64,000 bases of DNA from Prochlorococcus marinus str. AS9601 (GTDB lineage: Bacteria > Cyanobacteriota > Cyanobacteriia > PCC-6307 > Cyanobiaceae). Location: contig NC_008816.1 in assembly GCF_000015645.1 (NCBI RefSeq), forward strand, positions 930,001 through 994,000, given 5' to 3'. The notes beneath the pieces are model-generated. The model had not been told where the DNA came from, did not search any database, and saw only the letters and a list, made by a program, of their open reading frames with translations. The position numbers and the translations under genes were made by a program. Shown one piece after another: positions 1 to 9,196 of this stretch. The number at the start of each line of letters is the position of its first letter. Position 1 is the stretch's first letter.

Positions 1-141
1 TTTTCAGGAACAGGAGGATTAGCTTTAATCCCAATACAAATGCTAAAAAAAGAAGATTTTAAAATTAGTTGTAAAGATAATCAAGTTTTATTATTTAATC
101 TAAAAAGAAAGTCATTTCAAATCTTAAATGAAGCAAACTAA
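1..141 (+). CDS. 3' end of an unidentified gene (partial)
   Basis: The reading frame is open from the first base and stops with TAA at 139-141, giving the last 46 residues of a protein whose start lies left of the window. The visible part begins FSGTGGLALIP and ends LKRKSFQILNEAN. I see no family motif in it. It lies 66 bases before the next plus-strand gene and may share its transcript. Confidence 0.6.
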   Translation, partial: FSGTGGLALIPIQMLKKEDFKISCKDNQVLLFNLKRKSFQILNEAN

Positions 142-207
142 TCCAAATTATTAATTTCTCGATAAAGCCAAAATTACTTTATAGTCTATTAAAACAATTA
201 AGTGATA

Positions 208-924
208 ATGACTTTTCAAGCGACCTACCTTGGTTCAAATGGTTGGCTTATAAAATTTAATAAAACCAATTTAATTATTGATCCTTGGCTCAAAGGAGAT
301 TTAATATTTCCTCTAGGTGAGTGGTTTTTTAAAGGATCATTAGAAGAAGAAATTTCAATAGATAAAAAAATAGATATTATTTTGTTAACCCAAGGATTAC
401 CCGACCACTGTCATGTTCCAACATTAGAAATGTTCAGAAAGGATATTCCCATAATTTGTCCCATAAGTGCTGTTGAAACATTAAAAAAAATTGGTTTTAG
501 TACAATTAAAGTGCTTAAGCCAACTGAAAAGACAAATCTTTTTAATTTAAGTTTTGAGGCTACTGCTGGGGCTCCAGTACCACAAATAGAAAACGGATAT
601 ATTGTTAAAGACGATCAAGATAATGGGTTTTATATAGAACCCCATGGATATCTTGATGAAAATTTAAATAAGCAAACTCTTGATGCTGTCATTACTCCTA
701 CAAAAAATTTAGACTTACCCCTAGTAGGTTCTTTTGTAAAAGGTGCTGATGTAATCCCCAAATTAATTAACAAATTCAATCCAAAATATATACTTTCCAG
801 CACCATAGGCGGAGATGCAAAATATTCAGGTTTTTTAAATAATTTTATTTCAGTTCAGGATTATAAAGAGGAATTAAATTGTAATCTTATAGATCTAAAG
901 AGTATGCAATCTATTATGATTTAA
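208..924 (+). CDS. Metallo-beta-lactamase-fold protein with degenerate metal motif
   Basis: A 238-residue protein with the opening strands of the UlaG-like metallo-beta-lactamase fold: a GSNGWLIKF strand near residue 9 and an IIDPW strand near 23. At the place of the HxHxDH metal motif it reads QGLPDHCH (residues 62-69). The two first histidines are replaced while Asp-His are kept, so metal binding may be altered. Family relatives in cyanobacteria are annotated as predicted Zn-dependent hydrolases; the substrate is unknown. The ATG at 208 is chosen over an in-frame GTG at 202 because the fold starts right after it. Confidence 0.75.
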   Translation: MTFQATYLGSNGWLIKFNKTNLIIDPWLKGDLIFPLGEWFFKGSLEEEISIDKKIDIILLTQGLPDHCHVPTLEMFRKDIPIICPISAVETLKKIGFSTIKVLKPTEKTNLFNLSFEATAGAPVPQIENGYIVKDDQDNGFYIEPHGYLDENLNKQTLDAVITPTKNLDLPLVGSFVKGADVIPKLINKFNPKYILSSTIGGDAKYSGFLNNFISVQDYKEELNCNLIDLKSMQSIMI

Positions 925-995
925 ACCGACCCAAAAAGATCTTTAATTAAATCATTTAGCTTGAAAGTAAATCTTCTTTAAAAGGAGCTCAAAAA

Positions 996-1361
996 ATTCA
1001 TTCATTTTTTATTACCTCAATACTTTTATTAGCTTTAAATAGTAGCTATGTATGCGAAAATTCAAAGCTTAATCTTGTGATGAGAAATAATATTAATGGT
1101 GACTTTTCCATAGTAGAAAAGATATCTGAGTTAAAGCCCGGAGCATTTATAAATATCAATTGGAATAAAAAAAAGCTTATGCTCCCATATTCTCTACGAA
1201 AAGATTATATTTCCTTTACAGATAAAAAATGGGACTGGAGGTATCAATTTAATAAGGACGGATCGCCTGATATTAATAATCCTTCTTTATACGAACTACT
1301 ACCTTCTGGGGAGATTAAAACACATTTTTGTGAAACAGAAGATAATAAACCAAACTTATAA
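996..1361 (+). CDS. Small exported protein, probable ATT start
   Basis: The first conventional start in this frame is GTG at 1077 (94 aa), but the frame is open back to 960. A GGAG ribosome site at 984-987 sits eight bases before an ATT codon at 996. Starting there adds a short N-terminus, a run of Ile/Leu/Phe (ITSILLLALNSS) and a YVCEN junction, which together look like a signal peptide. The mature part is about 100 aa with WDWRYQF and no motif I recognise. Function unknown. The ATT start is inference from SD spacing and the signal peptide; ATT initiation is established for infC. A conservative call is 1077-1361. Confidence 0.6.
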   Translation: MHSFFITSILLLALNSSYVCENSKLNLVMRNNINGDFSIVEKISELKPGAFININWNKKKLMLPYSLRKDYISFTDKKWDWRYQFNKDGSPDINNPSLYELLPSGEIKTHFCETEDNKPNL

Positions 1362-1411
1362 TTTCAAAATAAGTATTCTAGAATTTTTAACTTCTTAACT
1401 TCTTTGTAAAG

Positions 1412-4018
1412 ATGAACAATCCAAAAAACCAAAATAATATTTCAAGATATGTGAAACTTGAAGATTACAAATTTTTTGATTATGAAATTCCAGAAATATT
1501 TTTGGACTTCATAATTAAGAAAAATGCTGTAAATGTTACGACCAAACTAAAATTGGTAAAAAAAAATAAGAATACCAACAATCTAATTCTTGATGGTACG
1601 GATATATTAATAAAAAAAATATTTATAGATGACTCACTACTGGGAAAGGAATACTACAAACAGCAAAAAAATAACTTAAAAATTGAAAATATAAACAAAG
1701 ATAATTTTTTATTAAAAATAGAAGGCATAATTAAACCGAAGGAAAATACATCCCTTTTAGGAATGTATGAGAGCAATGGAATTATAACTACGCAATGTGA
1801 GGCGGAGGGATTTAGAAGAATAAGTTTTCACTCTGATAGGCCTGATATACTAAGCAAATACACCGTGAGAATTGAGGCAGACAAGAATGATTATCCTGTT
1901 TTACTTTCAAATGGTAACGTCGTAAAAGAAAATAATCTTGCAAATAATCGACATGAAATAATTTGGGAAGACCCATATCCGAAACCCTCATATCTATTTG
2001 CATTGGTAGCAGGGAAACTTAATTGTGTAAAAGACAATTTCATAACAAAATCGAATAAAAAAGTAAAAATAAATATTTATGTTGAGTATGGCGATGAAAA
2101 ATATGTTCAACATGCAATAAGTTCATTACAGAAATCTATGAAGTGGGACGAGGATAAATATAACCTTGAATACGATTTGTCATTGTTCAATATTGTTGCA
2201 GTCAGGCACTTTAATATGGGAGCAATGGAAAATAAAAGTCTCAATATTTTCAACTCAAAACTCATACTCGCTAATTCTGAAACAACAACTGATGAAGAAT
2301 TAGAAAGAATAGAAGGTGTGATCGCCCATGAATACTTCCATAATTGGACGGGGAATAGAGTAACTTGTAGGGATTGGTTTCAACTATCTTTAAAAGAGGG
2401 CTTAACAGTATTCAGAGATCAACAATTCACTGCAGACGTTCATAATCGTGAAATCAAGAGACTTGATGATGCGAAATTTCTCAGAAGAAATCAATTTAGA
2501 GAGGATTCTGGTCCAACATCACATCCTGTAATGCCAGAGAGATACCAAGAAATAGACAATTTCTATACGACCACTATTTACGAGAAAGGAGCAGAAATAA
2601 TTAGAATGCTTAATAAGCTTGTAAAAGATGAAAATTTCTATAGAGGATTTAGTAATTACATCTCAACATATGATGGAAAGGCAGCAACAATAGACCAATT
2701 TGTCTATAAAATTTTAGAGCACAATAAGGAAATCGATCCTGAAAAGTTTAAAATCTGGTACAAGCAAAATGGGACTCCAAAAATTAAATTCAAGAGAATC
2801 TGGGATCAAACAGGCGAAAAACTTACAATTGAAGCTTCACAAAGTAATCCAATAAAGAAGAACCCATATAATGATTTACCTCTAATAATTCCTATAAATC
2901 TGGCTATATTTTGCGGTGATAACAAATCGATAGAAAAAACAGTTGTTTTAAAAACAAAAAAACAAGAATTCATTTTTAGGAATGTAAGATCTCACTTCCA
3001 AATTCCTTTAGTGACTTATTTTCGCGAATTCTCTTCACCTGTTGAGTGGGAATCAGACACTACCTTGGATGAAAAGTTTTTAATCTTAAAATATGAAAAA
3101 GATTTTTTTACACTATCTAATACTGTAAAAGTATTTTATAAAAAAATTATTTTATGCAGATTAGGTGAAAAACCAGATCATAAAATTGAAAATAAATTAA
3201 TAAGCACCTTAATATCATTTATAAAAAATAAAGATATTAATTTATCTCTTTTATCAGAATTACTAAGTATTCCGACATTTGCTGAAATTGAATCGGAGAT
3301 AGAAAATATAGACCCTTTAAAGATATATAAAACTATTGACGAATTAAATCATTTATTCGGTACCAAATTAAAAAAAGAATTACATTTTAAGCTCCAAGAA
3401 ATAGAGAAAAATCTAGATAAAGTTTGGCCAGAAGGTAAAAATGAAAGAAAACTAATCGAAACTATTTGGAAACTACTCTTAAGCAGTGATGATAGGGAAA
3501 TTAAAGACAGAATAATTAATTATGTCGATAGTAATTCTATGACGCTAGCAAAAGCTGCAATGAATTCATTCAGTAGAATTAATTGTCCTGAAAGAAAAAT
3601 TATTTCAAATATATTCTTCAATAAATGGAAAAATAATAGTGTCGTATTGGATAGTTGGTTCTCATTTAATGCATCTATAGAAATTGATGAAAAAACAAGC
3701 AGCATTGAAAGATTATTTGAAAATAATTTTTTTGATTCAAAATCACCAAACACATTAAGAGCTATATTAAATACATTCGTAACAAGAAATAGTACTTTTC
3801 ATGCAATTAATGGTTCTGGTTATAAATATATTGCAAAAAAGATAATTGAATTCGATAAATTAAACCCAATAGTAATTTCCCGTTTTGTAAAAATATTTAG
3901 TAGATATAATTATTATTCAGAACCTTACAAAAGTAATATGATTAAAACAATAAAGCAGATTAAAAAAAATAAACTATCAAAAAATACTAAAGAAGTTTTA
4001 GATGCAATAATAGAGTGA
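1412..4018 (+). CDS. pepN: Aminopeptidase N (M1 family)
   Basis: This 868-residue zinc metallopeptidase removes N-terminal amino acids from peptides in the cytoplasm. It has the exopeptidase motif GAMEN at residues 270-274 and the zinc motif HEYFHNW at 306-312, with the third ligand Glu at about 329 (LKEGLTVF). A catalytic-tyrosine region (YTTTIYEKGAEI) follows about 60 residues later. Length and the DUF3458-type C-terminal half match the E. coli PepN subfamily. ATG start follows a 50-base spacer. Codon use is typical of the window. Confidence 0.96.
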   Translation: MNNPKNQNNISRYVKLEDYKFFDYEIPEIFLDFIIKKNAVNVTTKLKLVKKNKNTNNLILDGTDILIKKIFIDDSLLGKEYYKQQKNNLKIENINKDNFLLKIEGIIKPKENTSLLGMYESNGIITTQCEAEGFRRISFHSDRPDILSKYTVRIEADKNDYPVLLSNGNVVKENNLANNRHEIIWEDPYPKPSYLFALVAGKLNCVKDNFITKSNKKVKINIYVEYGDEKYVQHAISSLQKSMKWDEDKYNLEYDLSLFNIVAVRHFNMGAMENKSLNIFNSKLILANSETTTDEELERIEGVIAHEYFHNWTGNRVTCRDWFQLSLKEGLTVFRDQQFTADVHNREIKRLDDAKFLRRNQFREDSGPTSHPVMPERYQEIDNFYTTTIYEKGAEIIRMLNKLVKDENFYRGFSNYISTYDGKAATIDQFVYKILEHNKEIDPEKFKIWYKQNGTPKIKFKRIWDQTGEKLTIEASQSNPIKKNPYNDLPLIIPINLAIFCGDNKSIEKTVVLKTKKQEFIFRNVRSHFQIPLVTYFREFSSPVEWESDTTLDEKFLILKYEKDFFTLSNTVKVFYKKIILCRLGEKPDHKIENKLISTLISFIKNKDINLSLLSELLSIPTFAEIESEIENIDPLKIYKTIDELNHLFGTKLKKELHFKLQEIEKNLDKVWPEGKNERKLIETIWKLLLSSDDREIKDRIINYVDSNSMTLAKAAMNSFSRINCPERKIISNIFFNKWKNNSVVLDSWFSFNASIEIDEKTSSIERLFENNFFDSKSPNTLRAILNTFVTRNSTFHAINGSGYKYIAKKIIEFDKLNPIVISRFVKIFSRYNYYSEPYKSNMIKTIKQIKKNKLSKNTKEVLDAIIE

Positions 4019-4032
4019 TTTTTTGATGATAT

Positions 4033-4254
4033 TTAACTAAATTTAATAATAACGATTGTAAATATTAATAATAAAATAAATACAATATACTTATTAAAAA
4101 AAATATAATCAAATACATTTTTATTATTATCTTTATTCCACTTTTTATTTACGTATTCCTTAGTTATAAATTTATTAGGTCTACCACAATATAAACATGT
4201 TGGAGAAGTTTTTAAAATTAAATTTTTACATTGAGGGCACTTTTTTTTTTCCAT
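4033..4254 (-). CDS. Zinc-ribbon membrane protein
   Basis: A 73-residue protein with a treble-clef/zinc-ribbon of two CxxC pairs (CPQC at residues 6-9, CLYC at 20-23) and a single C-terminal transmembrane helix from about residue 51. The ribbon would face the cytoplasm. It converges with pepN, 14 bases apart. No specific function can be assigned. Confidence 0.7.
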   Translation of the reverse strand: MEKKKCPQCKNLILKTSPTCLYCGRPNKFITKEYVNKKWNKDNNKNVFDYIFFNKYIVFILLLIFTIVIIKFS

Positions 4255-4422
4255 AATTTAATCTTACTGAATAAAATTGAAATCAAAAACAATAAATAAA
4301 ATAAGTAATTTAAATTTTATTTATTATATTTTGATTAATTTTAAATATCATTGCAAAAAAAAAAAAAAAATCTAACTATTTAAAAAAATTCAATATAATA
4401 AAAAATTAGTATTTAGTTAGAA

Positions 4423-4584
4423 ATGTTTGCTATTGCACTTGGAATGTCCCCTTTCGAAAAAATCACTGTTGCAATATCTGCTTCAATTTTTATAATTGCC
4501 TTTACATGGGTCTCGATCAAGGGAGATTTAAGAAAACTTGCCAATGAACTAATTGAAGATAATGAAAATAATCAGGATAATTAA
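4423..4584 (+). CDS. Small single-helix membrane protein
   Basis: 53 residues from ATG at 4423 to TAA at 4582-4584. A hydrophobic helix spans about residues 14-30 (ITVAISASIFIIAF), followed by a charged tail ending EDNENNQDN. Composition and length resemble the small photosynthetic-membrane proteins of picocyanobacteria, but I do not recognise the family. It stands alone between two minus-strand genes. Confidence 0.6.
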   Translation: MFAIALGMSPFEKITVAISASIFIIAFTWVSIKGDLRKLANELIEDNENNQDN

Positions 4585-4599
4585 AAAAAATCTTTTAAC

Positions 4600-4800
4600 C
4601 TACTTTGCATGCAAGCTAGGATAATCAATAATATGCCTAATTTCTTTCAGAGAAGAGCCATAGATTTTTTCACCATTTAAGTTAACCCCAATCCATTTTT
4701 CCTTTTGATTAAAAAAATTATTTTTAGTTATATCCCTCTCGAGATAATCTTTATTATCCCAATTTAAAGTTATATCCCAACCTTTATAATTTTCTATCAT
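4600..4800 (-). CDS. Conserved small hypothetical protein
   Basis: 66 residues with no membrane segment or signal peptide, rich in Asn, Lys and aromatic residues (GWDITLNWDNKDY, KWIGVNLNGEKIYG). The pattern suggests a small soluble beta-rich domain. It ends 15 bases from the convergent small membrane-protein gene at 4423. Function unknown. Confidence 0.6.
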   Translation of the reverse strand: MIENYKGWDITLNWDNKDYLERDITKNNFFNQKEKWIGVNLNGEKIYGSSLKEIRHIIDYPSLHAK

Positions 4801-4893
4801 TGAGAAAGAGAGAACATACTCAAATAATACTCAGAGAGACACCTAACAAAAACAAAGGAAATAAGTATTTTTTTCGTTATTTTTATTTAATAT

Positions 4894-6069
4894 TTATGTA
4901 GTACTGACTTTTATTTTAAGAGCAGCTTCATCTGCATTTTTTCTGGCCAAATTTATGTCAGTATTTGAAGAGAGAACAACACCCATTCTTCTGCCTTTTC
5001 TGGAAACTGGTTTGCCAAATATGAGCACTTTGGTCTTTTCAAATTCTAATGCTTCATAAAGACCCTCATAAATAGGATTTAGATACTCTTGGTTAGAGAG
5101 TATAACTCTGGTTGCAGAGGGCTCTATTAGATCGATACGCGGTATTGGTAAATTTAAAAAAGCCCTTAAATGTAATTCAAATTCATTAATATTTTGACTA
5201 ACTAATGTAACCATACCAGTGTCGTGAGGTCTTGGAGATAATTCTGAAAAGATAACCTCACTTCCTTTTATAAAAAATTCTACTCCGTATAATCCAGCTC
5301 CATTAAGGTTATTTAATATTCTACTAGTCATTCTCTTAGCTTCAATAATTAAGGACTCCTTGATCTCTAAAGGTTGCCAACTACATTGATAGTCTCCATT
5401 AGATTGAAGATGTCCAATTGGTAAACAAAAAATATTTTCACCATTTTCTTTTCTTACAGTTAAAAGAGTAAACTCAAAATCAAAATTAATAAATTCTTCA
5501 ATAATTACACCTTTAACCTTTCCTCTTGAATTTGCTTGTGCCTGTTTCCAAGCATTTTGTAAATCATTTTTTGTTTCAACCAAACTTTGCCCTTTTCCTG
5601 AAGAGCTCATTAAAGGTTTAAGTAAAAGTGGGAATCCAATTTCATCTGCTTTTTTTTCTAAATCATCAAATTCAAAAATATAATCAAACTTTGCAGTTTT
5701 AATTTTTAAATCTTTAGAAGCTAAGTCTCTAATTTTATCTCTATTCATTGTAATTTCTACAGTTCTAGCATTGGGAACAATATTGAATCCTTCATCCTCG
5801 AGTTCTTTTAGGGCTTCAATTGAAAGTGCCTCTATTTCTGGGACAACATAGTCAGGCTTAAATTCTTTTATTACATTTTTTAAAATATTTTTATCTCCCA
5901 TTTCAATTACTCTTGAATAATCAGCAACTTGCATAGCAGGAGCTTTTTCATATCGATCAATTGCAATGACTTCTAATCCTAATCTTTTGGATTCTATTAC
6001 TAATTCTTTTCCAAGCTCGCCACTACCAAGTAATAAAATTCTCTTTTTAGAAAAAATTGATTCTTTCAT
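4894..6069 (-). CDS. purT: Formate-dependent GAR transformylase (PurT)
   Basis: PurT makes N-formylglycinamide ribonucleotide from GAR, formate and ATP in purine synthesis, bypassing folate-dependent PurN. The 391-residue protein has an N-terminal Rossmann-like pre-ATP-grasp domain (ILLLGSGELGKE, residues 11-22) and an ATP-grasp core with a PLMSSSGKGQS loop near 150. The C-terminal grasp motif reads ELSPRPHDTG. Length matches the family (about 390). ATG start; a small membrane-protein gene lies 9 bases upstream on the same strand. Confidence 0.95.
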   Translation of the reverse strand: MKESIFSKKRILLLGSGELGKELVIESKRLGLEVIAIDRYEKAPAMQVADYSRVIEMGDKNILKNVIKEFKPDYVVPEIEALSIEALKELEDEGFNIVPNARTVEITMNRDKIRDLASKDLKIKTAKFDYIFEFDDLEKKADEIGFPLLLKPLMSSSGKGQSLVETKNDLQNAWKQAQANSRGKVKGVIIEEFINFDFEFTLLTVRKENGENIFCLPIGHLQSNGDYQCSWQPLEIKESLIIEAKRMTSRILNNLNGAGLYGVEFFIKGSEVIFSELSPRPHDTGMVTLVSQNINEFELHLRAFLNLPIPRIDLIEPSATRVILSNQEYLNPIYEGLYEALEFEKTKVLIFGKPVSRKGRRMGVVLSSNTDINLARKNADEAALKIKVSTT

Positions 6070-6078
6070 TTATAAAAC

Positions 6079-6321
6079 TTATTCCTCATCACTAGAAGGT
6101 TGTGAAGATGTATTATCTGTATTTTTTTTATCTTTAGAATAACTAAATAAAAAATTTCTACCAAACCAATTTTGACTTCGCATGCTATTAGTTATTGATC
6201 TTGAAATTGCTCCTAAAAAAAAGATTCCAATCATTGCCCAAATAATTCTTTCTAAAGCAATTGCAGGTGAAAAACCTTGACCGGAATTAATAATTTCAGT
6301 AAGTGGGTCTAAAGGGTCCAA
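6079..6321 (-). CDS. Small membrane protein upstream of purT
   Basis: 80 residues with one helix (ERIIWAMIGIFFLGAIS, about residues 24-40) and a polar C-terminal tail ending SSQPSSDEE. It is read in the same direction as purT and ends 9 bases before it, so the two are probably cotranscribed. I do not recognise the family, and nothing links it biochemically to purine synthesis. Confidence 0.65.
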   Translation of the reverse strand: MDPLDPLTEIINSGQGFSPAIALERIIWAMIGIFFLGAISRSITNSMRSQNWFGRNFLFSYSKDKKNTDNTSSQPSSDEE

Positions 6322-6466
6322 ATTTAAACTGACTAATAATATTAATTATAAATGGTTTAATAGATGAAAAATTAAAACTTATGAAAGAAATAACCAAAAA
6401 CACCATATAAATTAAACACAATAAAGTCTATACAATGCTATCTTCAAAGGGTGATTTTTTTTAGAC

Positions 6467-6946
6467 ATGCAAGTTGACGTACAAAATACTACAGTTCTTT
6501 CCGCAGACGGATCATCCATAAAACTAGGTGAATATTCAGGGGAGGTAATTTTAGTTGTTAATGTAGCTAGTTATTGCGGAAATACTGCTCAGTATGATGA
6601 TCTTCAAAAACTACATGATTTATATGCAAGCAAAGGGCTAAGAATACTTGCTTTCCCTTGTAATGATTTTGGAAAACAAGAACCCGATTCTATCTCAGAA
6701 ATAAAAGATTTTTGCACAACAAAATATGGAGTTAAATTTGAAATCTATGAAAAAGTTCATGCCAAAGGGAATACCACAGAACCATACACAACCCTTAACA
6801 AAGTTGAACCTGAAGGAGATGTTGAATGGAATTTCGAGAAGTTTCTGATAGGGAAAGATAGTAAAGTAATTGCAAGATTCAAGCCAGGTGTTAAACCGTT
6901 TGACGAAAACTTAATAGCAGCTATAGAAGTAGCTTTAGATTCATAA
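6467..6946 (+). CDS. Glutathione peroxidase-family thiol peroxidase
   Basis: A 159-residue peroxidase of the Cys type: Cys37 (ASYCGNT) replaces selenocysteine, with Gln71 (GKQEP), Trp121 and Asn122 (EWNFEKF) completing the catalytic tetrad. A second Cys65 (AFPCND) is at the position used as resolving cysteine by thioredoxin-dependent relatives. It reduces hydrogen or lipid peroxides in the cytoplasm; thioredoxin is the likelier reductant, by inference from family behaviour. ATG start, monocistronic, with about 145 bases upstream shared with the divergent purT unit. Confidence 0.9.
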   Translation: MQVDVQNTTVLSADGSSIKLGEYSGEVILVVNVASYCGNTAQYDDLQKLHDLYASKGLRILAFPCNDFGKQEPDSISEIKDFCTTKYGVKFEIYEKVHAKGNTTEPYTTLNKVEPEGDVEWNFEKFLIGKDSKVIARFKPGVKPFDENLIAAIEVALDS

Positions 6947-7079
6947 AAACCTTCTTATTTTTCAAATTAAAATATTAAAAATTAAGACTTTTTTATTTAA
7001 TTAAAAAATAAGCAAATTATTTTAAAATTTTCTTTTTTAGATTCAAGCTTGTCTAGAATTCTTTTATTTATTTTAAATC

Positions 7080-7559
7080 TTATTTATTATCAGAATCAAC
7101 TTCTACATCTATTATTTCATCTTTAACAGTTCTTTTTTTAGGTTTAATTGATTTTTCCTCTGGTTTTAATTCTGACTCTGCTGTTTCTTCTTTAACTTCA
7201 CTTTCTTCTGGTTCCTCTGGTTTTAATTCTGACTCTACTGTTTCTTCTTTAACTTCACTTTCTTCTGGTTCCTCTGGTTTTAATTCTGACTCTACTGTTT
7301 CTTCTTTAACTTCACTTTCTTCTGGTTCCTCTGGTTTTAATTCTGACTCTACTGTTTCTTCTTTAACTTCACTTTCTTCTGATTCCTCTGGTTTTACTTT
7401 TGAATTTGCTGAACTTTGATCTTCATCTTTACTTAAAAGGAACTTTAATAGTTTTTTGAATAATAAGGAGCCTTTTTCAACTCTTTTAGGACCTAAAATT
7501 GAAAGCAAAATTACTAATATTATGAATATTTCAGGTGAATTTAAACCTAATAGTTTCAT
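7080..7559 (-). CDS. TatA/B-like protein with acidic tandem repeats
   Basis: The N-terminus (about residues 5-30, LNSPEIFIILVILLSILGPK) has the short helix and GPKR hinge typical of TatA/TatB twin-arginine translocase subunits. An amphipathic stretch (LLFKKLLKFLL) follows. Residues 56-131 are four copies of a 19-residue unit built on KPEEPEESEVKEETVESEL, then a basic tail. Length 159 aa. Whether it works in Tat transport or is a domain relative cannot be told from sequence. The repeat should make the tail extended and highly charged, and its length may vary between strains. Confidence 0.65.
   Translation of the reverse strand: MKLLGLNSPEIFIILVILLSILGPKRVEKGSLLFKKLLKFLLSKDEDQSSANSKVKPEESEESEVKEETVESELKPEEPEESEVKEETVESELKPEEPEESEVKEETVESELKPEEPEESEVKEETAESELKPEEKSIKPKKRTVKDEIIDVEVDSDNK
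7167..7394 (-). repeat. Four in-frame 57-bp tandem repeats
   Basis: Direct repeats of 57 bp (4 x 57 = 228 bp) lie inside the TatA-like gene. The middle copies are nearly identical in DNA; the first copy carries Ser for Pro and the last Ala for Val. The unit is a multiple of three, so copy-number change by slippage would keep the frame. Confidence 0.9.
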
Positions 7560-7606
7560 AAAATTTCATATTCTATTTATATCTTAGTACATGCTAAAAA
7601 TTTAAT

Positions 7607-7999
7607 CTAATTATTCTCAAAAGTGGGTAAATAGAGTTCCCTATTTGATGCAATTAAACCTTCTTCTTTAAAAAAAATCTCAAGATCTTTTAGATCATTT
7701 ATATCTACAAATTCACCACAATTATCTAATATATTATTATGGGTAAATTTCCATAAATCAGCCAAATATTCGTCATCATCAGGAAATGCTACAAATTTCA
7801 AATATGTATTATTCAAAGCATATTCACTAGCAAAATCAGAATCTAAACCTTCCCTCTTAGCATCACAAAAAACTTTAGCAAATCTTTTTCCTACAGAAGT
7901 TTGAGCACTTGATAAATCTAAATTACCTTGAATAGCATTTACATTTATTGGTGCAATAAAAATAATTATTGGAAGAAAAATAGATACTAATATAAACAA
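7607..7999 (-). CDS. Exported hypothetical protein
   Basis: 130 residues with an N-terminal signal peptide (hydrophobic core residues 2-18, probable cleavage after VNA near residue 22). The mature part holds two cysteines (VFCDAK, DNCGEF) that could form a disulfide. The Ala/Gln/Leu composition after cleavage suggests a helical periplasmic or lumenal protein of about 108 aa. Same strand as the TatA-like gene 47 bases downstream. Function unknown. Confidence 0.65.
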   Translation of the reverse strand: MFILVSIFLPIIIFIAPINVNAIQGNLDLSSAQTSVGKRFAKVFCDAKREGLDSDFASEYALNNTYLKFVAFPDDDEYLADLWKFTHNNILDNCGEFVDINDLKDLEIFFKEEGLIASNRELYLPTFENN

Positions 8000-8170
8000 G
8001 AAAAAATTTCCTTTTTAAATTTCAACTCAACATAAACTAGCAAAAAAAGTAATCAATTAGGCCTATTTAAGTAAAAGCACTTAGTATAAATTAAGAAATA
8101 AATAGAAAACGTAAGATCATCTCCCTATCTGAATTTATAATAAATAAAGATTAAATAAATTTAAAATTAT

Positions 8171-9178
8171 ATGTCTTCAAATATAAGGCTAAAAGGAAGG
8201 GGAGTTAACAGAAAAATTACGAGTAAGGTAATGCTATCGCCATTAGCAGGAGTTACGGATAACATTTTTAGACGACTTGTACGTAAATGGGCTCCAAACT
8301 CTTTACTTTTTACAGAAATGATAAATGCCACAAGTCTTAAAAAAGGATATGGCACACAAAAAATCAATCAAATAGATTTAGAAGAAGGTCCAATTGGAGT
8401 ACAAATATTTGATAATAGGCCATATGCTGTTTCTGAAGCTGCAAAACAAGCTGAGGACTCTGGAGCTTTCTTAATCGATATAAATATGGGATGTCCAGTA
8501 AAAAAAATTGCAAAGAAAGGTGGAGGCAGTGCCTTAATTAAAGACCGAAAACTTGCTATAGAATTAGTCAAAAATGTTGTAAAAGCTGTTAGGGTTCCTG
8601 TAACAGTAAAAACACGACTCGGATGGGATAGTAAAGAAGAAAATATAGAGGATTTCTTATTTAAACTTCAAGATGCGGGAGCAACCATGATCACACTTCA
8701 TGGAAGAACTAGAAAACAGGGTTTTTCAGGCAAGTCAGATTGGGAAATGATCGGGAGACTTAAAAAGTTGTTGGAAATTCCAGTAATTGCTAATGGAGAT
8801 ATCAAAAATCCAGATGACGCTCTTAATTGTTTGAAAAAAACAAAAGCTGATGGTGTAATGATTGGACGAGGAATTTTAGGATCCCCATGGAAAATAGGAG
8901 AAATAGATTATGCTCTTAGAGAAAATAAAAATTTTAAAGAACCAAACACAGAAGAAAAACTATATTTAATTATTGAGCATCTTGATGAATTAATAAAAGA
9001 AAAAGGAGATCACGGTTTGCTAATCGCAAGGAAACATATCTCATGGACATGCAAAGACTTTAAAGGGGCATCAAATTTGAGAAATAACTTGGTTAGAGCT
9101 GTTGATAAAAATGAAGTTAAAAATTTAATAAATAAAATGATTCAAACTTTGAATAATGAAAAAAATAGATTAGCTTAA
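8171..9178 (+). CDS. dus: tRNA-dihydrouridine synthase
   Basis: A 335-residue FMN-dependent enzyme that reduces uridine to dihydrouridine in tRNA. The TIM barrel starts at SPLAGVTDNIFRRL (residues 23-36). The catalytic cysteine is in DINMGCPVKK (Cys108), and GRTRKQGF and NGDIKNPDDA mark FMN phosphate-binding strands. The length fits the bacterial DusB-like group. It is the first gene of a pair with the DUF2470 protein 18 bases downstream. Confidence 0.94.
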   Translation: MSSNIRLKGRGVNRKITSKVMLSPLAGVTDNIFRRLVRKWAPNSLLFTEMINATSLKKGYGTQKINQIDLEEGPIGVQIFDNRPYAVSEAAKQAEDSGAFLIDINMGCPVKKIAKKGGGSALIKDRKLAIELVKNVVKAVRVPVTVKTRLGWDSKEENIEDFLFKLQDAGATMITLHGRTRKQGFSGKSDWEMIGRLKKLLEIPVIANGDIKNPDDALNCLKKTKADGVMIGRGILGSPWKIGEIDYALRENKNFKEPNTEEKLYLIIEHLDELIKEKGDHGLLIARKHISWTCKDFKGASNLRNNLVRAVDKNEVKNLINKMIQTLNNEKNRLA

Positions 9179-9196
9179 AACAAATTTATTTTTTAA

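Noticed and set aside
4255-4422. Run of 16 A residues and AT-rich spacer
   Set aside because: Consistent with base composition; no frame, stem or known site around it.
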